This document shows, one piece after another, positions 33,038 to 41,454 of a stretch of 64,000 nucleotides of DNA. Every line of letters begins with the position of its first letter. Position 1 is the first letter of the stretch. Location of the stretch: the NCBI RefSeq assembly GCF_947503045.1, contig NZ_CANNCF010000003.1, positions 62,001 to 126,000 on the forward strand. The letters run 5' to 3'. The DNA is from an uncultured Tateyamaria sp. (GTDB lineage Bacteria > Pseudomonadota > Alphaproteobacteria > Rhodobacterales > Rhodobacteraceae). The notes beneath the pieces were generated by a model. That model did not search any database, was not told where the DNA came from, and saw nothing but the letters and a program-made list of their open reading frames with translations. Position numbers and translations under genes: made by a program.

Positions 33038-34584
33038 GCGTGGACGCCGTCGGCACCGTCCGGCGCGGGCGTGGCGCGCGCAAGGCGATCCGCCAGACGC
33101 GCGACATCGCAATGCTGCCCGCCCTCAAGCGTCGCCTGCCCCTGACCGAGCCGATGAGCGGCGAACAGGTGGAAAAGATCGACGCCGCCTCAATGGATAT
33201 CCTAGAAAATGTGGGAGTGGTCTTTCGTGACCCCATTGCACTGGCTGACTGGTCGCGCGCCGGGGCCAAGGTCGCTGGCGAACGGGTCTATCTGGACCGT
33301 GGCCTTGTGCGCGCGTTGATCGCAACCATTCCCGAAACCTTCACCTATCACGCGCGCAACCCGGCCAATAACCTGCCCTTTGGGTCCGATCACGCGATTT
33401 TCGTTCCCATGACCGGTGCGCCCTATCTGCGCGACCTCGATGACGTGCGGCGCAATCCGACGCTCGACGATCTGGCGAATTTCCACAAGCTCAGCCACAT
33501 GCTGCCCGCGATGCACTCCTCCGCGCATCACATCGTGGAACCCTATGATCACCCGATCAGCCAACGGCATCTGCGCATCACATACAGTTCCATGAAACAC
33601 TCCGACAAGACGTTCATGGGCATGACGACTTCGCCGAAAAACGCCGAGGATGTGCTCGACATGGCCGCGATCCTGTTCGGCGCAGAATTCATGGACAGCC
33701 ATCCGGTGGTGACCGGCAATTGCAACGGAAACTCGCCGCTGGTCTGGGACGAAACGATGCTGGGGGCCATGCGCGCATTTTGTCGGCGCAACCAGCCGGT
33801 GCTGTGCTCGCCCTTCGTTTTGGGCGGGGCGAACACGCCCGCCTCGACCGCCGCCACCGTGGCGCAGCTCAACGCTGAAGCGCTGAGCGCACTGGCCTAT
33901 ACCCAAGTGATCCGCAAGGGCTGTCCTGCGATCTATGGCCACTACCTGTCGACCGTGTCGATGAAGTCCGGCGCGCCGATTGCAGGCACGCCCGAGATCA
34001 GTCTCATGAACTTCATGATCGGCCAGATGGCGCGGTTCTACGGCGTGCCATGGCGCACCTCGAACACGCTGGGCGGGGCCAAGACGTTTGATGCACAGGC
34101 GGGTTATGAATCGGCGATGACCCTCAACGCGGTGCTGATGGCCGGGGCGAACTATATCTGGCATTCGGCGGGCTGGAACGAGGCAGGCATGCATTGTTCC
34201 ATGGCCAAATTCATCGTCGATGCCGAAATGTGTGCCATGGGCTATCGCATGGCCGAAGGGATCAACTGGGACGACTTTGACGCCGCCATCGCAACTGTGC
34301 CCGATGTCGGCCCCGGCGGGCACTATCTGGGCCATCCGCACACGCTCGAGCACTTTCAAAACGCCTTCTTCATGCCTGAAATGTTTGACAATAACTCAAT
34401 CGAGCAGTGGCAGGCCGAAGGATCAGTCGAGATCACCGAACGCGCCCTGATCCGCGCACGCGATATGTTGAACGAGTACGAAGAACCGAAACTGGACGCG
34501 GGCGTGAACGAGGAACTGCTCGACTATATCGCGCGGCGCGAACGCGAAATCCCGCCCGCCGACGCGCTCAATCAGGACCTCTGA
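33034..34584 (+). CDS. Trimethylamine methyltransferase (MttB) family protein, non-pyrrolysine
   Basis: A 516 aa protein of the MttB superfamily: EKIDAASMDILENVGVVFRDP near residue 48, HILSH-like and TPxASTAATVAQLNAEALSAL segments, and YESAMTLNAVLMAGANYIWHSAGW near residue 355. The frame has no amber codon, so it lacks pyrrolysine and belongs to the MtgB/MtpB/MtcB-like group that demethylates quaternary amines. In known systems the methyl group goes to a corrinoid protein. No such protein is encoded in this operon. Substrates could be a betaine of proline or hydroxyproline. Confidence 0.87.
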   Translation: MSVDAVGTVRRGRGARKAIRQTRDIAMLPALKRRLPLTEPMSGEQVEKIDAASMDILENVGVVFRDPIALADWSRAGAKVAGERVYLDRGLVRALIATIPETFTYHARNPANNLPFGSDHAIFVPMTGAPYLRDLDDVRRNPTLDDLANFHKLSHMLPAMHSSAHHIVEPYDHPISQRHLRITYSSMKHSDKTFMGMTTSPKNAEDVLDMAAILFGAEFMDSHPVVTGNCNGNSPLVWDETMLGAMRAFCRRNQPVLCSPFVLGGANTPASTAATVAQLNAEALSALAYTQVIRKGCPAIYGHYLSTVSMKSGAPIAGTPEISLMNFMIGQMARFYGVPWRTSNTLGGAKTFDAQAGYESAMTLNAVLMAGANYIWHSAGWNEAGMHCSMAKFIVDAEMCAMGYRMAEGINWDDFDAAIATVPDVGPGGHYLGHPHTLEHFQNAFFMPEMFDNNSIEQWQAEGSVEITERALIRARDMLNEYEEPKLDAGVNEELLDYIARREREIPPADALNQDL

Positions 34585-34585
34585 A

Positions 34586-35917
34586 ATGCGCGTCACCCGC
34601 CTGCCCCGTGATCCCGGCCCTGCGGGCTGGAACCGGCTGTTGCCGGACCCGGACCCCGCTCTGCGGCTTGAGGACAAGATCACCGCCGATTGGCTGGTGA
34701 TCGGCGCAGGCTTTGCCGGGTTGGCCGCCGCGCATCGTCTGTCGCAAAAGGTGGAGGGCGCGCGCATCGTGGTGCTGGATGCCCTGCGCGTCGGGGACGG
34801 GCCTGCGGGGCGGAATTCCGGTTTCATGATCGACCTGCCCCACGATTTGACATCGCATGATTATGGCGGCGCGCTCGATGCCGACATCGCACAAACGCAA
34901 GACAACCGGACCGGGATCGTCCACGCCGCCGCCATGGCCGAGGAATACGGACTGAGCCCCGAGGCGTTTTCGATGTCTGGCAAGATCAACGGGGCGGCAA
35001 GCGCGAAAGGCACCGCCCACAATCACACCTTTGCCCGCCACCTTGAGGCGATGAGCGAACCGCACGAGATGCTGGATGCGACGCAGATGCGCGACCTGAC
35101 GGGGACCGAGTATTACGAAAGCGGTCTGTTCACCCCCGGCTCGGCAATGATCCAGCCTGCCCTGTTTGTACGCGGCGTGGCGCGGGGGTTGCGCTCAAAC
35201 CGCGTGCATCTCTATGAAAACAGCCCCGTGATTGCGCTGGAGCGGCAGGGCGACTGGATCGCGCGCACGCCCAAGGGACAGGTCACCGCGCCCCGCGTGA
35301 TCCTTGCCGTGAACGGGCATCTCAACAGCTTTGGCCACATGCAGGGGCGGCTGATGCATGTGTTCACCTATGCCTCGATGACGCGCGCGCTGAGCCCTGA
35401 AGAAGTCGCGTCTCAGGGTGGAAGGCCTATTTGGGGCCTGACCCCGGCTGACCCGATGGGCACGACCGTGCGCCGGATTTCGGGCATGGGCGGGGACCGG
35501 ATCGTGATCCGCAACCGCTTTACTTTTGACCCCAAAATGGAGGTGAACGCCGCCCGTATTGCCCGCGTAGGGCGCGACCATGACCGTGCCTTTGCGCGCC
35601 GCTTTCCACAGCTTGCAGGGATCGAGATGGAGTACCGCTGGGGTGGACGGCTGTGCCTGTCGCGCAACAACGTGCAGGTGGTCGGCGAGCTTGATCAGGG
35701 CCTTTATTCGGCCTGTTGCCAGAACGGGCTGGGCACGGCCAAGGGCACGCTGGCCGGCGGGCTTGCGGCGGATATGTCCATGGGGCTGTCATCGCCCGCG
35801 CTGGAGCGCGCCCTTGCTGCCGAAGCCCCGACCCGCCTGCCCCCCGACCCCATCACGCGCCTCGGTGCCAATCTGCACATCCGCCTTGCGGAATTACGGG
35901 CTGGGAGAGAGCTGTGA
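34586..35917 (+). CDS. FAD-dependent oxidoreductase, DAO family
   Basis: A 443 aa protein with an FAD-binding motif WLVIGAGFAGLAAAHRLSQK near residue 35 and a second glycine-rich stretch GPAGRNSGFMID. The C-terminal part (GIEMEYRWGGRLCLSRNN and ACCQNGLGTAKGTLAGGLAAD) is typical of PuuB/DadA-like amine or D-amino-acid oxidases. It probably oxidises a secondary or primary amine produced by demethylation. It starts 1 nt after the MttB-like gene. Confidence 0.88.
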   Translation: MRVTRLPRDPGPAGWNRLLPDPDPALRLEDKITADWLVIGAGFAGLAAAHRLSQKVEGARIVVLDALRVGDGPAGRNSGFMIDLPHDLTSHDYGGALDADIAQTQDNRTGIVHAAAMAEEYGLSPEAFSMSGKINGAASAKGTAHNHTFARHLEAMSEPHEMLDATQMRDLTGTEYYESGLFTPGSAMIQPALFVRGVARGLRSNRVHLYENSPVIALERQGDWIARTPKGQVTAPRVILAVNGHLNSFGHMQGRLMHVFTYASMTRALSPEEVASQGGRPIWGLTPADPMGTTVRRISGMGGDRIVIRNRFTFDPKMEVNAARIARVGRDHDRAFARRFPQLAGIEMEYRWGGRLCLSRNNVQVVGELDQGLYSACCQNGLGTAKGTLAGGLAADMSMGLSSPALERALAAEAPTRLPPDPITRLGANLHIRLAELRAGREL

Positions 35918-35954
35918 TCTGCGCCATCCTTGCGTAACACAGCGGGAAGACAGT

Positions 35955-36995
35955 ATGCCCATCGACACCTCTAAGGAAGAAGACCAGCGCGACGCCGCCA
36001 GGCGCCGTGACGCGGGTGAATTTGTGCGGGGCGTCAGCGGGTTTCGCGATGTGATCGGGCAATCTGCAGCCTATCCGGCTGAACCCGGGCGCTATCATCT
36101 GCATGTGGCGCTGAACTGTCCGTGGTGTCATCGGGTGACGCTGGCGCGCAACGTGCTGGGCCTGCAAGACGCGATCACAATGGACATCGCCTTTCCCAAC
36201 CGCACCGGCCCTGACGACCCCGAAGGACCGAACCCATGGGAATTCGCACCCAACCGCATTGCAACAGCCACAGGTGCGCCGCTGCCCGAGTGCACGACTG
36301 AGACGGCGACCGCGCAAGGTGTGCGCTTGGTACGCGATCTATACGCCGCCGAAGGGTCCGCCGAACGCTCGGTCCCTGTGCTGTTTGACAAGCAAAGCCA
36401 GACCATCGTGTCCAATGAAAGCGCCGAGATTGTGCGGATGCTGGGGCGCGAGGCGCGTGCCCTTGGAAGCACCCTAAGCGATGCGGACCTGCCCGCGCTC
36501 TACCCGGATGGGCTAGAGCACGCCGCCTTGCGTGCCGAGATCGACACGTTGAACGACGCGATCTATGTCGCCATCAACAACGGCTCTTACAAGGCCGGAT
36601 TCTCCATCGATCAGGCGGTCTATGACAGCGCGTTCACGGCTTATTTCGACATGCTCGAACAGTTGGAAACCCGGCTGAGCGACGGGCGGAAATTCCTGAC
36701 CGGTGCGATCTTCACCGAGGTGGATTTACGCTTGTTTCCAACGCTTTATCGCCATGATCCGATCTACTACGTCAGGATGAAGTTGAACGGCGCGCGCATC
36801 CTCGACTATCCCAACCTGTGGCGCTGGCTGTGCCGGGTGCATGCCTTGCCGGGAGTTGCCGAGAGCGGGTCGTTGCTGCACTGCCGCCAGGGCTATTTCG
36901 GGCGCTCATGGAACAACGTGGTGCCCAAGGGGCCGATCCGCCCAATGCCATATCCGAAGGCGTATGATCACCCTGAACTGGCCGAGGGCGACTAG
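35955..36995 (+). CDS. Glutathionyl-hydroquinone reductase-like GST
   Basis: A 346 aa protein of the Xi-class GST/ECM4 family. The active-site motif is NCPWCHRVTLARN where most members have CPWAHR. VSNESAEIVRML is the glutathione segment. INNGSYKAGF and GRKFLTGAIFTEVDLRLFPTLYRHD are characteristic of the family. Such enzymes reduce glutathionyl-hydroquinones with glutathione. The 346 aa length fits. The start at 35955 is 37 nt beyond the oxidase gene; the track start at 35580 lies inside it. Its place in an amine operon is unexplained. Confidence 0.85.
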   Translation: MPIDTSKEEDQRDAARRRDAGEFVRGVSGFRDVIGQSAAYPAEPGRYHLHVALNCPWCHRVTLARNVLGLQDAITMDIAFPNRTGPDDPEGPNPWEFAPNRIATATGAPLPECTTETATAQGVRLVRDLYAAEGSAERSVPVLFDKQSQTIVSNESAEIVRMLGREARALGSTLSDADLPALYPDGLEHAALRAEIDTLNDAIYVAINNGSYKAGFSIDQAVYDSAFTAYFDMLEQLETRLSDGRKFLTGAIFTEVDLRLFPTLYRHDPIYYVRMKLNGARILDYPNLWRWLCRVHALPGVAESGSLLHCRQGYFGRSWNNVVPKGPIRPMPYPKAYDHPELAEGD

Positions 36996-37912
36996 GCAAC
37001 GCCGCCAAAGTCCAGTCCCGCAACCTCGCGCATGTAGGCCTCGAAAAAGTCCGAGAATGTCGCGACCAGCGGCGGCAACGCCTCGTAGGGCGGATAAAAC
37101 AGGGTCAGCCAGATTTGCGGCGGGGCCCAGCCCGGCAGGACCTCTTCGACCTCGCGGCGCGCAAGGCCGTCCTTGACGATGAAGTCGGGCAACAGCGCAA
37201 TCCCGTCGCCCGCCTTGGCCAACGCATAAAGGAAATCGCCGTTGTTCGAGATCACCTGCGCACCGGCCCGCACTGTGCGTTTGGCTCCGCTGTCGTGCTG
37301 CAGCACCCAGGTCTCGGGCGTGCCGTCAGACGCGTAGGACAGGCACATCGCGGGTTCCAGATCGCTCGGGTCCGCCGGCCGTGGCGTGCGTGCAAAAAGG
37401 GCCGGTGCGGCGACCAGACGGCGCGGCACCTTGCAGATCTTGCGCCAGATCGTGGATTTGTCACTGGGCGGACCAGAAATGCGGATCGCGATATCACAAG
37501 GCGCATCCACGATGTCGACAAACGCATCCGTCAGGCTGATATCAAGCGCAATGTTGGGATAAGCCAGACGAAAACCACTGACGAGGTCCGGCAACAGCCG
37601 CACCCCCAGCGACAGCGGCGCGTTGAGCCTGAGCCGTCCGTGATCGGGGCGCACTGCCTGCCCGACCTCTTCTGCCACCCGATCAAAGTCCTGCACCACC
37701 GGCATAAAGCGTGCCGCCACCAGCGCCCCGGCACTGGTCAGCGCCACCTGCCGCGTGGTGCGCACAAAAAGTTGCTGGCCCAGATCTTGTTCCAGCCGCG
37801 CCACGATCCGCGTCACCGACGCGGGCGTGAGGGCAAGCGCACGCGCCGCTTCGGCAAAGCTGCGCAGCTCAGCCACCTTGAGAAAGACGCGGATGGATTT
37901 GATGTCCTGCAT
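36992..37912 (-). CDS. LysR family transcriptional regulator
   Basis: A 306 aa protein with the HTH SFAEAARALALTPASVTRIVARLEQDLG and a substrate-binding-type effector domain. It is of the CrgA-like group (RTTRQVALTSAG; PVVQDFDRVAEEV). Its end overlaps the GST gene by 4 nt, convergently. A perfect 9 bp inverted repeat is found just upstream of it. Confidence 0.88.
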   Translation of the reverse strand: MQDIKSIRVFLKVAELRSFAEAARALALTPASVTRIVARLEQDLGQQLFVRTTRQVALTSAGALVAARFMPVVQDFDRVAEEVGQAVRPDHGRLRLNAPLSLGVRLLPDLVSGFRLAYPNIALDISLTDAFVDIVDAPCDIAIRISGPPSDKSTIWRKICKVPRRLVAAPALFARTPRPADPSDLEPAMCLSYASDGTPETWVLQHDSGAKRTVRAGAQVISNNGDFLYALAKAGDGIALLPDFIVKDGLARREVEEVLPGWAPPQIWLTLFYPPYEALPPLVATFSDFFEAYMREVAGLDFGGVA

Positions 37913-37931
37913 GGGTCCTCATTGCCGCGTG

Positions 37932-37961
37932 TGCAACAATGAAGGCAAGACTATTGTTGCA
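37932..37961. promoter_or_regulatory. Perfect 9 bp inverted repeat upstream of LysR
   Basis: TGCAACAAT-N12-ATTGTTGCA lies 20 nt upstream of the LysR start. It could be the regulator's own site. It could also be a hairpin ending the upstream DUF1194 transcript, though no T-tract follows. Confidence 0.6.
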
Positions 37962-37973
37962 AGCGCAATGATC

Positions 37974-38690
37974 CTAGCGGGACGCGAGGGCCGTGTCGTA
38001 GGCCTCGGGCGTGATCCCCGAAATCTCCAGCACCAGCTTGCGCCGCACCGTCTCGGCAAAGCTGTCGCGCCCTTCGGCCGTCACCATGAACGCACCGGGG
38101 CCGCCGATGATGCGCTGTTCGTATTCCGCCTCAAGGTTGGCCCCGGCCCGCCGCCCGTCTTCGGGGCGCAGGATCGGCAGCGCGTTGATCGTGATGCCTG
38201 CCGCCAGCACTTCGGCGCGCGCGTCGGCGATCGCGGGGCCGGAGGAGTTGCGGATGCTGTCGCCGGAAAAGTCGATCACGGCGCGGGGTGCAAAGATGTC
38301 ATTGCCCTCGATCAGCCGCTTGGCGTCGAGCAAGGCGGCACCAATCGCGTTGCTGCCAAAGGCCTGCCGGGGCGGGCCGGACAGGGCGTTCGCAAAACCC
38401 TCGGCCGTGTCCGGCCCATCGACGATCATCCACGGCACCACGACGCCTGTGTTGGTGGCCCATTCCACGTAAGTGACCGCCACATTGCCATAAATCGAAT
38501 TCTGGATGGCCGAGATCACCGCCGGGTCGGTCATCGCCTGCGCATAACCCGCACGCTGAAATGCCAGCTCGTCCGCATCGATGGAGCCGGAGGCATCGGC
38601 CAGCAGCACCAGCTCCAACCCGGCCTCGCGCTGATTTTGCGCGGCAAGGGGCGTGGCGAGGGCAAGGCAGAGAAGAAGGCGCAGGATCAT
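37974..38690 (-). CDS. DUF1194 family exported VWA-like protein
   Basis: A 238 aa protein from ATG 38690. It begins with a signal peptide (MILRLLLCLALATPLAAQ), then a von Willebrand A-like domain with the metal motif LLADASGSIDADE (DxSxS). The pattern ISAIQNSIYGNVAVTYVEW and APRAVIDFSGDSIRN matches DUF1194. It probably acts in the periplasm as a metal-dependent binding protein. The track start at 38762 adds 24 residues before the signal peptide and is rejected. The partner is not known. Confidence 0.85.
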   Translation of the reverse strand: MILRLLLCLALATPLAAQNQREAGLELVLLADASGSIDADELAFQRAGYAQAMTDPAVISAIQNSIYGNVAVTYVEWATNTGVVVPWMIVDGPDTAEGFANALSGPPRQAFGSNAIGAALLDAKRLIEGNDIFAPRAVIDFSGDSIRNSSGPAIADARAEVLAAGITINALPILRPEDGRRAGANLEAEYEQRIIGGPGAFMVTAEGRDSFAETVRRKLVLEISGITPEAYDTALASR

Positions 38691-38782
38691 CGCATCAGTT
38701 TGTGAGGGATGGACCTGTCGCGCAAGAGTTTGGACGGCATAGCGCCACATCAAGGGACGCATCGTCTAATCCTCAAGCACGC

Positions 38783-39787
38783 TCAGCTCCGCTCTTGCCG
38801 CGCGACGGGCAGAATCGCATCCTCGATCAACCCCATCAGATCGCCGAAATACCCGCCACTGCGCGCAGGTCGTGTGGGATCAGACGTTATGGCGACCGTC
38901 AGCCCAAGGTCAGGCGCGATGCAGATCACCTGCCCGCCATAGCCCCGCGCCAGTGCGTAATCCGTCCCGCCCGCGCGGCCCAGAAACCATCCATAGCCAT
39001 AGGCCAGCCCCGAAAAGGGCGAGCGTGTCACCGCGCGCTGTGACGCAGCGACCCAGGCCGCACTCAGCACCCGCTGCCCGTTCCACATCCCACCCTGCCG
39101 GTACATCTCGCCAAAGCGGACCATGGCAGGCAGGCTCAGCGCCATTTCATTGCCCCCCAGATAGCGCCCTTGCGGATCGCGGGTCCATGCGGGCACCTCG
39201 ATGCCAAGGGGGCGGCCCAGACGGGTGCGGGCAAGGCTCAGCAAGCTGTCACCAGAAACCTCGGCCAACACTGCACCCAGCACGTGAAACGAGCCGGTGG
39301 AATAGAGCATGCGGGCGCCCGGTTCCGCCACAAAGGGGCGCGAAAGCGCATTTGCCACCCAGTTGCTGCTGCTGACCCACCCACCATAGTTGGGCCCCGA
39401 AGTCCGCTCCAAGCCCGCCTGCATGGTGATCAGATTCTCAACCGTGATTGCCGCAACGCGCGGATCGGCACCGCGCGGGATGAGGCGCGGGGCGATCTCG
39501 CCCAAAGTGGCCTGCAGCGACGGAATTTCACCGCGGTCCAGCGCCGCGCCGGTCAGGGCGGCAACGATGGTCTTGGACACGGATTTGATCGGAACAAATG
39601 CCCCAAGTGCTGGCCCGCGAAAGCGCTGTGAGACGACCGCCACACCGTTATGATGCACCCCGATGGCATGACACTGCTCCATGGCATTTGCGCGGGCCAC
39701 GACCCCATCCCAAGACTGCACCTGCCCGCGCGCACGGGTGGCGACAATGGCGGCAGCACTTGCGGCAAACTGGCGGCGGGTGAACAT
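38783..39787 (-). CDS. Serine hydrolase of the beta-lactamase class C family, Tat-exported
   Basis: A 334 aa protein from ATG 39787. MFTRRQFAASAAAIVATRARG is a twin-arginine signal. The serine motif is SVSK, the tyrosine motif is LYSTGSFHVLG and a GYGGQ segment lies near the third motif. It resembles EstB/penicillin-binding-like esterases rather than true AmpC. It probably hydrolyses an ester or D-amino acid peptide in the periplasm. The track start at 39895 adds 36 residues of unlikely sequence before the signal. Confidence 0.83.
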   Translation of the reverse strand: MFTRRQFAASAAAIVATRARGQVQSWDGVVARANAMEQCHAIGVHHNGVAVVSQRFRGPALGAFVPIKSVSKTIVAALTGAALDRGEIPSLQATLGEIAPRLIPRGADPRVAAITVENLITMQAGLERTSGPNYGGWVSSSNWVANALSRPFVAEPGARMLYSTGSFHVLGAVLAEVSGDSLLSLARTRLGRPLGIEVPAWTRDPQGRYLGGNEMALSLPAMVRFGEMYRQGGMWNGQRVLSAAWVAASQRAVTRSPFSGLAYGYGWFLGRAGGTDYALARGYGGQVICIAPDLGLTVAITSDPTRPARSGGYFGDLMGLIEDAILPVARQERS

Positions 39788-39952
39788 CACGCGTCTCGAA
39801 CTCCTTGCGATGCACCATAGGCGACCTCTCCCGCGCGGCCAGTCAGGTTCTCGTGACCACCGCCACGCCGATGTGCATCTTGTGCGCCGCCCCACTCCCT
39901 GTCACCTTCGCCGCAACCGCTCAAAGCGGACGCACGACCAAACGGGGGACAC

Positions 39953-41359
39953 ATGGCATTGTTGAACGAAGACCGGCTGTTTCCGCCTGATCCAGCCACA
40001 CGCAGCATCGCCCGCGACCTTTATGCACAGATCAGACACCTGCCGATTATCAGCCCGCATGGTCACACCGACCCGCGCTGGTTTGCCGAAAACCAACCCT
40101 TTGCCAACCCGGCCGAACTGTTCGTGACGCCGGATCACTACGTGTTCCGCATGCTGCATTCGCAAGGCATCGCGCTTGAGGACCTTGGCGTGCCCCGGGC
40201 CGATGGCGGCGCTGTCGAGAGTGATCCGCGCAAAGTCTGGCGGCTCTTTGCCAAGCACTACCACCTGTTTCGCGCGACCCCGTCGCGGATGTGGATCGAT
40301 CACGCCTTTCAGGAGGTGTTTGGCGTGACAGAACGGCTGGCCGAGCACAATGCCGATGCGATCTATGACCAGATCAACGCGCAACTGAGCGAGGCCGCGT
40401 TTCGCCCCCGCGCCCTGTTCAAGCAGTTCTATATCGAGGCGCTGTCGACCACCGAAAGTGCACTGGACGACCTGCGCTGGCACAAGATGATCCGCGACAG
40501 CGACTGGACGGGCCGCGTGATCACCACCTATCGCCCGGATGCGGTGGTGGACCCGGAATTTGACGGCTTTGCCGACAATGTCGCGCGGTTGGGGGAGTTG
40601 ACGGGCGAGGATGCGACCACGTGGACCGGCTACCTCACCGCCCATCGCACCCGGCGCGCGTTCTTCAAGGACCACGGCGCAACGGCCAGCGATCATGGCC
40701 ATGCCACCGCCCGGACCGAGGATTTGCCTGAGGCCGAGGCGGCGGCGCTTTTTGACAAGGCCTTGCAAGGCAGATGCAGCGCAGACGAGGCCGACCGCTT
40801 TCGCGGCCATATGCTGACCGAGATGGCGCGAATGAGCCTTGAGGACGGGCTGGTTTTGCAAATTCACCCCGGTTCGGCGCGCAATCATTCGGGCGACATC
40901 CTTGCCCGCTTCGGGCGGGACAAGGGATATGATATTCCGACGCGCACGGACTACGTTTCCGCCCTGCAACCGCTCTTGAATGCGGTGGGGGGGCGGCGCG
41001 ATCTGACGATCATCGTCTTTACGCTCGATGAAAGCGCCTATGCCCGCGAACTCGCGCCCTTGGCCGGGGTCTATCCCGCGCTGAAACTGGGCCCGCCCTG
41101 GTGGTTCCACGACAGCTATGAGGGGATGCTGCGGTTTCGCGAGATGGCGACGGAGACGGCCGGGTTCTACAACACTGTCGGCTTTAACGACGACACCCGT
41201 GCCTTTTGCTCGATCCCCGCGCGCCATGACGTGGCACGCCGCGTGGACTGTTCCTTTTTGGCCGGCCTGGTGCAGACCGGGCGGCTGGAACAGGACGAGG
41301 CCGTCGAGGTCGCCCATGATCTGACCTATCGACTGGCCAAGACGGCGTACAAGCTGTGA
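39953..41359 (+). CDS. uxaC: Glucuronate (uronate) isomerase
   Basis: A 468 aa amidohydrolase-fold protein. LPIISPHGHTDPRWFAEN (metal-ligand HxH), WHKMIRDSDW, QIHPGSARNHS and YPALKLGPPWWFHDS are diagnostic of UxaC. It converts D-glucuronate to D-fructuronate, or D-galacturonate to D-tagaturonate. It is the first gene of uxaC-uxuB-uxuA. There is no regulator next to it in the window. Confidence 0.95.
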   Translation: MALLNEDRLFPPDPATRSIARDLYAQIRHLPIISPHGHTDPRWFAENQPFANPAELFVTPDHYVFRMLHSQGIALEDLGVPRADGGAVESDPRKVWRLFAKHYHLFRATPSRMWIDHAFQEVFGVTERLAEHNADAIYDQINAQLSEAAFRPRALFKQFYIEALSTTESALDDLRWHKMIRDSDWTGRVITTYRPDAVVDPEFDGFADNVARLGELTGEDATTWTGYLTAHRTRRAFFKDHGATASDHGHATARTEDLPEAEAAALFDKALQGRCSADEADRFRGHMLTEMARMSLEDGLVLQIHPGSARNHSGDILARFGRDKGYDIPTRTDYVSALQPLLNAVGGRRDLTIIVFTLDESAYARELAPLAGVYPALKLGPPWWFHDSYEGMLRFREMATETAGFYNTVGFNDDTRAFCSIPARHDVARRVDCSFLAGLVQTGRLEQDEAVEVAHDLTYRLAKTAYKL

Positions 41360-41399
41360 GGAAGAGAATTGTTTCAGTTCAATGAAATACACGTCTTTC

Positions 41400-41414
41400 C
41401 TGATGTCCCATCAG
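41400..41414. promoter_or_regulatory. Inverted repeat between uxaC and uxuB
   Basis: CTGATG-TCC-CATCAG is a perfect 6 bp inverted repeat in the 95 bp gap before uxuB. It may be an operator for a second uronate promoter. The binding protein is not identified. Confidence 0.45.
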
Positions 41415-41454
41415 ATGATTAAGTCAAGACCAAATGACATCAAAGGTTCCCCAC

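Noticed and set aside
33034-34584. Pyrrolysine-containing MttB
   Set aside because: The frame is uninterrupted and has no internal amber codon, so it is the non-pyrrolysine type.
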